Source: Lachnospiraceae bacterium (GTDB lineage Bacteria > Bacillota > Clostridia > Lachnospirales > Lachnospiraceae). From it: a stretch of DNA of 8,771 nt. Below, one piece after another: positions 1-5,826 of the stretch (its first letter is position 1; each line of letters starts with the position of its first letter). A program made the translations under genes and the position numbers. The DNA lies in assembly GCA_900772845.1 (NCBI GenBank), contig CAAGSD010000071.1:1-8771 (forward strand). The letters run 5' to 3'. The notes beneath the pieces were generated by a model that was not told where the DNA came from, ran no database searches, and was given only the letters and a program-made list of their open reading frames with translations.

Positions 1-14
1 ATCCCACTTTTATG

Positions 15-108
15 CTCATATCGGGGCGGGTCCTAAGGTCTTTCACCCACCTATGAGCAAGCTCATGTGGGCTTAGACCTTTTGACCCTGGCATCATAAT
101 ATTATGAG
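15..108. repeat. Long imperfect palindrome, intergenic
   Basis: A nested inverted repeat is seen directly. The innermost arms are 53-58 (ATGAGC) and 61-66 (GCTCAT). Around them CCCAC at 46-50 pairs with GTGGG at 67-71, then AAGGTCT at 35-41 pairs with AGACCTT at 75-81, then GGGTC at 28-32 pairs with GACCC at 84-88. A weak outer arm is CTCATA (15-20) with TATGAG (103-108). A separate perfect 14-bp palindrome lies at 94-107. Only small bulges interrupt the core 28-88. No protein frame fits here. It could be a dispersed REP-like intergenic repeat, the terminator of a gene before the window (the stem is followed by TTTT), or a small structured RNA. The sequence alone does not decide between these. 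Confidence 0.6.
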
Positions 109-118
109 TCCAAAGTAT

Positions 119-146
119 GAAATTAAGACAACCTGAAATTAAGGCA
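119..146. repeat. Short direct repeat before the GH13 gene
   Basis: GAAATTAAGACA (119-130) and GAAATTAAGGCA (135-146) match at 11 of 12 positions with a 16-bp period. The second copy abuts the ribosome binding site of the GH13 gene. It may be a regulator half-site pair or a simple local duplication. I found no well-spaced -35/-10 pair in this stretch. Confidence 0.5.
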
Positions 147-165
147 GAAAGGAATGGTGACTAAT

Positions 166-1479
166 ATGTGGGCTTATGAAAGTGTTTTTTATCAGATCTA
201 TCCAATGGGATTCTGCGGAGTTCCTTTTGAAAATGATGGAATACAGAGACATGAGATCAAGCGTGTGGAGGAGTGGATCCCCCATATGCAGAAGCTGGGA
301 GTGAATGCTGTGTATTTCTCTCCGGTATTTGAATCGGATACCCATGGTTACAATACCAGGGATTATCGCAAAATTGATGTAAGGCTGGGAACCAATGGAG
401 ATTTTAAGGAAGTATGTGACGCACTGCATGCGGCGGGAATCCGGGTTGTGTTGGACGGTGTGTTCAATCATGTGGGCAGAGGCTTTGCACAGTTTCAGGA
501 TGTGATTAAAAACCGCGAGAACTCTCCTTATGTGAACTGGTTCTACCGTATCGATTTCGGCGGCAATTCCAACTACAACGACGGGCTGTGGTATGAGGGC
601 TGGGAAGGCTGCTTTGATCTGGTCAAGCTGAACTTGCAGAACCCGGATGTAGTGAACTATCTGCTGGACAGTGTCAAGGGCTGGATCGATGAGTTCGGCA
701 TTGACGGTCTGCGTCTGGATGTGGCGTACAGCCTGGATGAGAACTTTGTCAGAAGACTGCGGGAAGTGACCGGTGCCTACAAGCAGGATTTCTTCTTATT
801 AGGGGAGATGCTTCACGGAGATTATAACCGCCTGATGAATGATCAGATGTTACATTCTGCGACAAACTACGAGTGCTATAAGGGACTTTACAGCAGCTTC
901 AACAGCATGAATATGTTCGAGATCGTGCATTCCCTGCTGCGACAGTTCGGACCGGAGAACTGGACATTATATAAGGGAAAGCACCTGTTGTCTTTCGTGG
1001 ATAACCACGATGTGACCCGAGTGGCAAGTATTTTGAGTAATGAGAAGCATCTGCCGCTGATCTATGCCATGGCATTCGGTATGCCGGGGATTCCCTGTGT
1101 CTACTATGGAAGCGAATGGGGCTTCAAAGCCAGAAAAGAAGATGGCGACCCTGCACTGCGTCCCTGCTTTGACAAGCCGGAGTGGAACGGCCTGTGTGAC
1201 TGGATCAGCAGACTGGCGGAAGCCAAGAAGCATTCCGAGGCGCTGAATTACGGAGCCTTCCGTTCCGTACTGCTGACCAATAAGCAGTGCATTTTCGAGA
1301 GAAAGTCGGAGCATGAGAGAGTCATGGTGGCTATCAATGCAGACGGAGAGGACTTCATGGCGCATTTTGATGCCGGCTGTGGCACGGCAGTGGATCTGAT
1401 CACCGGCGAAAAACATGACTTTGGCGGCGGCAGTCTTCTGCCTGCGTACAGTGCATATTTCTGGCGGATGGAAAACTAA
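166..1479 (+). CDS. GH13 alpha-amylase-family glucan hydrolase
   Basis: A glycoside hydrolase family 13 enzyme that cleaves alpha-glucosidic bonds, probably in maltodextrins. With no signal peptide or membrane segment it should act in the cytoplasm on imported oligosaccharides. Numbered from the ATG at 166 (437 aa), the opening FYQIYP (8-13) is the usual first barrel strand. Region I is DGVFNHV (97-103), region II GLRLD with nucleophile D185, region III LLGEM with acid/base E214, and region IV FVDNHD with D279. The last 80 or so residues form the usual beta-sandwich. It is shorter than neopullulanases and cyclomaltodextrinases because it lacks their N-terminal domain, so the exact specificity and subfamily are open. 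Start choice: GAAAGGA at 147-153 touches an upstream in-frame ATG at 154, which is therefore unlikely. ATG 166 (MWAYESVFYQ) gives a 12-nt spacing and matches the usual family N-terminus as I know it; GTG 157 is also possible. No clear terminator follows. Confidence 0.93.
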   Translation: MWAYESVFYQIYPMGFCGVPFENDGIQRHEIKRVEEWIPHMQKLGVNAVYFSPVFESDTHGYNTRDYRKIDVRLGTNGDFKEVCDALHAAGIRVVLDGVFNHVGRGFAQFQDVIKNRENSPYVNWFYRIDFGGNSNYNDGLWYEGWEGCFDLVKLNLQNPDVVNYLLDSVKGWIDEFGIDGLRLDVAYSLDENFVRRLREVTGAYKQDFFLLGEMLHGDYNRLMNDQMLHSATNYECYKGLYSSFNSMNMFEIVHSLLRQFGPENWTLYKGKHLLSFVDNHDVTRVASILSNEKHLPLIYAMAFGMPGIPCVYYGSEWGFKARKEDGDPALRPCFDKPEWNGLCDWISRLAEAKKHSEALNYGAFRSVLLTNKQCIFERKSEHERVMVAINADGEDFMAHFDAGCGTAVDLITGEKHDFGGGSLLPAYSAYFWRMEN

Positions 1480-1558
1480 CGGAGCATCCCCGGTTATGAT
1501 GGTAAAGCCATTGTAGAATCTTTGGAAAGTCTTTAGAATTTCTTACGGTTTCTCTATA

Positions 1559-1587
1559 TTGACGCATGACATTATATGCCGTATAGT
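1559..1587 (+). promoter_or_regulatory. Sigma-A promoter of the PadR operon
   Basis: TTGACG at 1559-1564, a 17-bp spacer, then TATAGT at 1582-1587: five of six consensus bases in each box at ideal spacing. Transcription should start near 1594. The -10 box lies inside the left arm of the inverted repeat 1571-1620, so a bound repressor would block RNA polymerase. Confidence 0.8.
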
Positions 1588-1620
1588 ATAGCCACAGAGC
1601 AATACTATACGGCATATAAT
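1571..1620. promoter_or_regulatory. Perfect inverted repeat, probable PadR operator
   Basis: ATTATATGCCGTATAGTAT (1571-1589) is repeated exactly in reverse complement at 1602-1620, with a 12-nt loop. Each arm also holds a near-palindromic core (TATAGTATA or its complement), so two dimer sites are possible. It covers the -10 box and the predicted start of the padR-HAAS-DUF4097 transcript and lies 48 bp before the padR ATG. PadR repressors commonly bind palindromes over their own promoters, so autoregulation is the natural reading. It is not a terminator: no T-run follows on the + strand. Confidence 0.75.
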
Positions 1621-1668
1621 ATTGTAAGGAAAGCCGGATAGCCGCAAATTTCAGAGAGGAGCGATAGG

Positions 1669-2004
1669 ATGCTTTTTAATACAGGAGCAGCTCTGCTGGA
1701 TGCTATCGTGCTGGCGGTGGTCGCCCGGGAACCGGAAGGAACCTATGGCTACAAGATCACCCAGGAGGTCCGGCAGGTGATCGAACTGTCGGAATCCACC
1801 CTGTATCCCGTGCTTCGGAGATTACAGAAGGACGAATGTCTGGAGGTCTATGACAGAGAATGCAGCGGCAGGACGAGACGCTATTACAAGGTCACCAGCA
1901 GGGGCTGGGCACAGCTTCACTTATATGAAAGTGAATGGCGAAGCTACAGTGAAAAGATCACAGGACTGTTTGAGGGAAGACCGATTGGCAGGTCAGAAGC
2001 GTAA
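1669..2004 (+). CDS. PadR-family transcriptional regulator
   Basis: A small (111 aa) winged-helix DNA-binding protein of the PadR family, a dimeric repressor type. The N-terminal helix (LLDAIVLAVVAREP) is followed by the typical YGYKI motif (26-30). The recognition helix is at about 41-55 (SESTLYPVLRRLQ), and the basic wing at 66-79 contains RRYYKVT. The last 25 residues form the short dimerisation helix of the small PadR subgroup. A strong SD (GAGAGGAG, 1654-1661) lies 7 nt before the ATG. It is the first gene of a three-gene operon with a HAAS/DUF1700 membrane protein and a DUF4097 protein. In this recurrent arrangement the membrane partner is thought to control the PadR protein. The palindrome at 1571-1620 is its likely operator. 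The ligand or signal cannot be read from sequence. Confidence 0.93.
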   Translation: MLFNTGAALLDAIVLAVVAREPEGTYGYKITQEVRQVIELSESTLYPVLRRLQKDECLEVYDRECSGRTRRYYKVTSRGWAQLHLYESEWRSYSEKITGLFEGRPIGRSEA

Positions 2005-2031
2005 ACATGCGCAGATGGGAGAATGAGTAGA

Positions 2032-2763
2032 ATGAACAGAACGGAGTATATGAGGCAGCTGGAGAGCCTGCTGCAAAATATTTCCGCCACGGAGCGGGAA
2101 GAGGCGCTACAATACTATAATGAATACTTTAATGATGCGGGATCTGAGAACGAACAGAATGTCATTGAGGCCCTGGGAAATCCGGCGAAGGTAGCGGAAA
2201 ATATCAAAAAAGACATTTTGGGGAACGGTTATGGAGAGAATAGTTACCAGAGAGCAGGCGCCGACAGCCGGGCAGTGATCACTTATCCGGCAGATTCTCA
2301 GACAGAAAATAGTAACGGAGAACAGCGTAACCGGCAGAATGATGTGTTGCAAACTGCACAGGCACAGGCGGTATCTCCACAGAAAAAAGAAGGGATGTCC
2401 ACCGGTATGATCGTGTTGATCGTAATTTTATGTATTTTGGCATCCCCGGTGATCCTGGGAGCAGCTTCCGCCGGTATCGGTGTGGCAGCAGGGCTGATCG
2501 CCACATGGTTCGGACTGATCATTGGTTTCGGGGCAACGGCAGCAGCACTGATACTGGTTCTGATCGCATTGGTGGCAGTAGGGATCATCAGTATGTTTAC
2601 GCATCCCTTTGTGGGAATGTGCCTGATCGGTGCCGGACTGATCTGCGGAGGTGTCGGACTTCTGTTCCTGATGCTGACCGTGGCCATGGCGGGAATCGCC
2701 ACACCGGCGATCTGTTGTTGGATCGGAGGATTATTCCAGAAAAGAGGTAAAAAAGAAGCATGA
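2032..2763 (+). CDS. HAAS (DUF1700) domain membrane protein
   Basis: A 243-aa membrane protein. Residues 1-62 form the HAAS/DUF1700 helical domain: MNRTEYMRQLESLL, then a charged helix with EALQYYNEYF and the ALGNP turn (48-51) followed by AENIKKDI. A polar, Q/N-rich linker (about 65-122) leads to a glycine-rich hydrophobic region with roughly four membrane segments (about 125-146, 150-167, 170-188, 193-222) and a basic cytoplasmic tail (KRGKK). Family knowledge: HAAS domains sit beside PadR genes and are thought to pass signals from membrane modules to the regulator. An in-frame ATG at 2023 lies only one base after GGGAG (2017-2021). The ATG at 2032 has proper spacing and gives the usual MNRTE N-terminus, so I chose it. 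The stop overlaps the next gene by 4 bp (ATGA), indicating translational coupling. The biochemical role is not established. Confidence 0.88.
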   Translation: MNRTEYMRQLESLLQNISATEREEALQYYNEYFNDAGSENEQNVIEALGNPAKVAENIKKDILGNGYGENSYQRAGADSRAVITYPADSQTENSNGEQRNRQNDVLQTAQAQAVSPQKKEGMSTGMIVLIVILCILASPVILGAASAGIGVAAGLIATWFGLIIGFGATAAALILVLIALVAVGIISMFTHPFVGMCLIGAGLICGGVGLLFLMLTVAMAGIATPAICCWIGGLFQKRGKKEA

Positions 2764-3734
2764 GAAAATTTATGAAGGGCTGTGCCATCACAGCGTTGAT
2801 ATTGATATTATTGGGACTGATCCTGGGAGTGAGCGGAAGCCTGGGGAATGGCTCCACGCATTTTTCGCCGGGGGAGATCCTGTCAGCGGTTACCCTGGTA
2901 AGAATCTCCGGAGAAGAGGTAGATGACTGGTGTGACGGTGTGACGGAGCAGATCCGGGAAAATATAGGCGATGTGCACTATGATCTGGAGGACAATGTGG
3001 ATTATGACTCAGATTATGAAGTAAAGTCGGGAAAGATAGAGATGTATGTCCTGGGGGATGACAGCCAGGGCATCACGGATCTACAGGTGCAGGCCGGTGG
3101 CTGTGTCATGAAGATTCAGGTGTCGGAGGACAATTGTTTCCGGGTAGAAGCCGACGGAATGCGGAAGTTCCAGGGATATGTGGAAGGCGGTACGATAGAG
3201 ATCCGCGGAACCTCAAAAGCAAGCAGCAACAGTGAGGGTAATCTGGGCGGTTCCATCTGCCTGTATGTACCGGAGGAATATTATTTTGAAAATACCTCTC
3301 TGGAGCTGGGAGCCGGAAGCCTCAGTGTAGAGGAATTGCAGACGGGGGAGCTGGAAGCCAATGTGGGTGCTGGAAAGATGACGTTTGAGAAACTGGATGC
3401 TGATCAGGCAGAGTTAGACTGTGGTGCCGGTCAGATGACAGTAGAAGAACTGAACAGCCGCATGGCAGAGGTGTCCGTAGGAATGGGTTCTGTCCGGCTG
3501 ACCGGAGATGTGACCGAACGATTGGACGGAGAGTGCTCCATGGGAGAACTGAAACTGACACTGGCAGGAGCGCAGACAGATTTCAACTACGACTTAAGCT
3601 GCGGTATGGGTGAACTGAAAGTCGGTGATGACAGTTACAACGGTCTGGCACAGGAGAAACAGATCAACAACAACGCTTCTAAAAATATGGAGCTGGAATG
3701 TGCCATGGGCAGCGTTGTGGTGGAGTTTCAATAA
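2760..3734 (+). CDS. Membrane-anchored DUF4097 beta-repeat protein
   Basis: A 324-aa protein with a single N-terminal membrane anchor (about 7-27) and a long acidic, probably extracytoplasmic, part. Residues 30-100 are very acidic (EEVDDW, DLEDNVDYDSDYE). From about 105 the chain is strand-rich, and the C-terminal half carries seven spaced Gly/Ala/Met-Gly turns: GAG at 184, 203 and 222, GMG at 241, SMG at 260, GMG at 282 and AMG at 315. The first five are 19 residues apart, as expected for a DUF4097 beta-solenoid. It starts on the 4-bp overlap with the HAAS gene, with AGAGG 12 nt upstream. Family knowledge: DUF4097 domains occur in envelope-stress proteins, including LiaX of enterococci, so sensing of the cell surface or antimicrobial peptides is a reasonable inference but unproven here. 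No terminator is visible in the 16 bp before the convergent nuclease gene. Confidence 0.87.
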   Translation: MRKFMKGCAITALILILLGLILGVSGSLGNGSTHFSPGEILSAVTLVRISGEEVDDWCDGVTEQIRENIGDVHYDLEDNVDYDSDYEVKSGKIEMYVLGDDSQGITDLQVQAGGCVMKIQVSEDNCFRVEADGMRKFQGYVEGGTIEIRGTSKASSNSEGNLGGSICLYVPEEYYFENTSLELGAGSLSVEELQTGELEANVGAGKMTFEKLDADQAELDCGAGQMTVEELNSRMAEVSVGMGSVRLTGDVTERLDGECSMGELKLTLAGAQTDFNYDLSCGMGELKVGDDSYNGLAQEKQINNNASKNMELECAMGSVVVEFQ

Positions 3735-3750
3735 AATATTAATTCTTTTG

Positions 3751-4779
3751 TTATTCTTTTTCCGGTTTGTGCCATTCATCCAAAACAGCTTCTACCTGTG
3801 CGATGAGCTGCTCCTTATTTGGAATATAAGAAACATAACGTGAAGCAAAGATATTGTTGGATAGACCGCCGAGAGCATATTCAGCAGCTATACTGTCTTT
3901 GTCTGTACAAAGGATAATACCGATGGGTGGATTATCATGTTCATCATTTACTTCTGCAGCATAATAGTTCAGATACATATTAAGCTGTCCGGCAGCTTCC
4001 GGTGTGAGCTTGGTTGTCTTTAATTCAATCAGTACATACGCCCGGAGAATTTTATTATAGAAAACCATATCCACATAGTAGTGAGTATTGTTCAACGTAA
4101 TGCGTTGCTGCGTCCCGACGAACATGAAACCGCGCCCTAATTCCAACAGGAATTTTTCAATCTGTGCGACCAGTGCTTTTTCAAGGTCGCTTTCCAGCAT
4201 GGGCTTGTTTTCCGGCACACCTAGAAATTCAAACACATAGGGGTCTTTGATAATGTCACTTGGAGCAGACATTTCAATGCCTTTTTCCGCAAGGGCAAGC
4301 ACCGTTTCTTTGTTCGTCTTTCCTTCTGACAGCAATAACCGTTCATAGAGAGAAGTGGAAATCTGCCGCTTTAGTTCTCGGATCGACCACCCGGAGTTGA
4401 TGGTTTCCTTTTCATAAAAACTGCGTTTGTCCGGGTCTGAAATCGTCAACAACTCACAATAATGCGACCACGACAATTTTCCAGACACTGTCTGGAATTT
4501 TTGATGGTGCATATAGAACAGGCGCATATTGTATAGATTGGAAACAGAAAATCCTTTTCCAAACTCTTTTGTTAAATCTTTTGATAGCTGTTTTAAAGTT
4601 TGCTTTCCGTAATCTGCCCGATCTTTGCTTTCCTGCTCATGCTCAACAATGATCTTTCCTACATTCCAGTAGGTAGACAGCAATTCCGTATTTACCTGTA
4701 CCGCCACGCGTTGACGTGCATTTAATAACAATTCTCTGATTTCATTTATCATAGAATCAGTATGTGCCAAATTACTCAA
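3751..4779 (-). CDS. DUF1016/YhcG-type PDDEXK nuclease
   Basis: A 342-aa protein with two parts. The N-terminal DUF1016_N helical domain (about 10-160) includes TYWNVGKIIVEHEQ and GFSVSNLYNMRLFY. The C-terminal PDDEXK nuclease domain (about 175-340) has the core visible as E200, D237 in YYVDMVFYN, E252 and K254 in IELKT, and Q265 in AGQLNMYLNYY, all in order and intact. The family is a predicted metal-dependent DNA nuclease, often found near restriction or other defence genes and in mobile DNA. Here it stands alone: no methylase, specificity subunit or antitoxin is visible nearby. The start is a TTG at 4779-4777, supported by GGAAAGGGG 8 nt upstream on the minus strand; the next in-frame ATG is codon 10. 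The gene and its upstream spacer look clearly more AT-rich than the neighbours, which suggests lateral transfer. Its physiological substrate is unknown. Confidence 0.92.
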   Translation of the reverse strand: MSNLAHTDSMINEIRELLLNARQRVAVQVNTELLSTYWNVGKIIVEHEQESKDRADYGKQTLKQLSKDLTKEFGKGFSVSNLYNMRLFYMHHQKFQTVSGKLSWSHYCELLTISDPDKRSFYEKETINSGWSIRELKRQISTSLYERLLLSEGKTNKETVLALAEKGIEMSAPSDIIKDPYVFEFLGVPENKPMLESDLEKALVAQIEKFLLELGRGFMFVGTQQRITLNNTHYYVDMVFYNKILRAYVLIELKTTKLTPEAAGQLNMYLNYYAAEVNDEHDNPPIGIILCTDKDSIAAEYALGGLSNNIFASRYVSYIPNKEQLIAQVEAVLDEWHKPEKE

Positions 4780-4809
4780 TTTTAATGCCCCTTTCCAGAT
4801 GGAGGATAG

Positions 4810-4918
4810 CTAGTATAATATAAAAAAAGAATCGTAGCACACCGCTTAAGCATTCGCTATACGGGATCTCATTTGAGAACAACCACAATTCCTTTTCTAG
4901 TATAAAATATAAAAGAGA
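4810..4918. repeat. Two similar AT-rich promoter-like repeats
   Basis: CTAGTATAATATAAAAAAAG (4810-4829) and a close copy CTAGTATAAAATATAAAAG (from 4898) share their start and differ by a short internal gain. Both read on the minus strand as TATATT/TATACTAG, that is -10-like boxes, about 88 bp apart. The outer copy belongs to a good promoter (4906-4934). The inner one, nearer the nuclease gene, lacks a clear -35. The 4780-4959 spacer holds no gene on either strand. Confidence 0.45.
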
Positions 4919-4934
4919 TGAAGTGAAAAGTCAA
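4906..4934 (-). promoter_or_regulatory. Sigma-A promoter of the DUF1016 nuclease
   Basis: On the minus strand TTGACT (4934-4929), a 17-bp spacer and TATATT (4911-4906) form a near-consensus promoter. Transcription should begin near 4899, giving a leader of about 120 nt before the TTG start at 4779. The -35 lies only 25 bp past the end of the kinase gene, with no convincing terminator between them, so read-through from the B6 operon may add to expression. Confidence 0.7.
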
Positions 4935-4959
4935 TCGAATCATTGATTTTTAATACTTC

Positions 4960-5826
4960 TTACAACAGCGCCGCCAGATACTTCTCAAACACCACGCCCT
5001 CCTGCACGGGCGTTCCTGCCTTTTCACTTCCGGCGATGCACAGCCCTACGAAGTTCGCAGCCTTCTGCACGGAGGATAATAAGGTCTCCCCACGGACGGC
5101 ATCGGCAGCGAGGATGGAGGCGAAGATGTCTCCGGTGCCGGGGCGGGAGGCTCCGGCAATGGGGCTGGCTACAGTGGTATAGACACCGTCGTCCCACAGG
5201 AAATTGACCAGAGAATCCCCCTGGCGGATGCCGGTGATAACGATGGAGGCACCGACGGAACCATCAAGAGCCAGCCGCTCACACAATCCGGACAGCTCCT
5301 GCATCGTCCATTCCCCATCCTTCCAGGGAGTCCCGGTCAGCAGACAGGCTTCCGTGATATTCGGCGTGATAATATCTGCCAGAGGCAGCAGCTCCTTCAT
5401 CTTCAGAACATGCGTCTCCGTGATGGAGGAGTAGGCTCTGCCGTGGTCTCCCATGACTGGATCCAGCAAAAACAGGGGCGGCCGGAACATTTCCACGAAT
5501 TCCCGTACAATGTCGATCTGCTCTTCATTTCCTAAGAATCCGCAGTATAACCCATCGAAGGTAAGTCCCAGTTCGTTCCACACTTTTATATAATCTCGCA
5601 TATGAGAGGTATAGTCATCAAAATGGCAGAGAGGAAATCCCAAATGGTTCGATAAAACAGAAGTAGGCACAGGGCATACCTGTACCTTCATTACGCAGAT
5701 CACGGGCAGGGACACGGTGGTGGAGCAGCGCCCGAAACCGGCAATATCGTTGATCATAGCAAGGCGGGGAACGAAATCCCCGCCTTTTTGTGCATTTCTA
5801 TCAGAAGTATTGAAATTAGATGTCAT
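4960..5826 (-). CDS. Pyridoxamine/pyridoxal kinase (PdxY-like)
   Basis: A 288-aa ribokinase-fold kinase of the pyridoxal/pyridoxamine kinase group, which phosphorylates B6 vitamers with ATP and traps them in the cytoplasm. Visible family signatures are RLAMINDIAGFGRCS (21-35), CPVPTSVLSNHLG (51-63), GFLGNEEQ (96-103), DPVMGD (122-127), TPNITEA (154-160) and the anion-hole/catalytic GTGD (230-233, D233 the likely base). Length is normal for the family apart from about 18 extra N-terminal residues. The ATG at 5826 has AGGA 7 nt upstream and overlaps the end of the ECF S gene by 11 bp. It is also the only start that keeps the first beta strand, since a later ATG at codon 24 would remove RLA. Codons 14-22 encode the hairpin at 5761-5789. 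Overlap with a vitamin transporter gene supports a B6 salvage role. A related hydroxymethylpyrimidine kinase activity cannot be excluded. Confidence 0.88.
   Translation of the reverse strand: MTSNFNTSDRNAQKGGDFVPRLAMINDIAGFGRCSTTVSLPVICVMKVQVCPVPTSVLSNHLGFPLCHFDDYTSHMRDYIKVWNELGLTFDGLYCGFLGNEEQIDIVREFVEMFRPPLFLLDPVMGDHGRAYSSITETHVLKMKELLPLADIITPNITEACLLTGTPWKDGEWTMQELSGLCERLALDGSVGASIVITGIRQGDSLVNFLWDDGVYTTVASPIAGASRPGTGDIFASILAADAVRGETLLSSVQKAANFVGLCIAGSEKAGTPVQEGVVFEKYLAALL
5761..5789 (+). terminator. Terminator-like hairpin inside the kinase gene
   Basis: AAGGCGGGGA (5761-5770) and TCCCCGCCTT (5777-5786) form a perfect 10-bp GC-rich stem with a 6-nt loop, followed on the + strand by further Ts (run 5785-5789). 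This is a textbook intrinsic terminator on the + strand, antisense to the B6 operon. On the minus strand the same stem lies in codons 14-22 of the kinase and is followed by GCTATG, not a U-run, so it should not terminate the sense mRNA but could slow translation or processing between the two genes. No + strand gene ends here. Confidence 0.6.

Noticed and set aside
82..121. Possible promoter TTGACC with TATTAT or TATGAA for the GH13 gene
   Set aside because: Spacers would be 12 or 28 bp, both unworkable; the GH13 promoter remains unidentified and may lie elsewhere in or before the palindrome.
967..1416. Open minus-strand frame of 149 codons inside the GH13 gene
   Set aside because: It lies wholly antisense to catalytic parts of a clear GH13 gene, has no recognisable domain and no SD; it is a coding shadow.
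1480..1558. Terminator after the GH13 gene
   Set aside because: ATGG-TAAAG-CCAT is too short and has no T-run; no other hairpin found.
2298..2702. Minus-strand frame of 134 codons across the HAAS membrane gene
   Set aside because: Proline/isoleucine-rich translation typical of the reverse strand of a hydrophobic gene; no domain and no upstream signals.
4930..4960. Terminator after the kinase gene
   Set aside because: Only a 5-bp AT stem (TCAAT/ATTGA) followed by CTTTTC on the minus strand, which also coincides with the -35 of the nuclease promoter.
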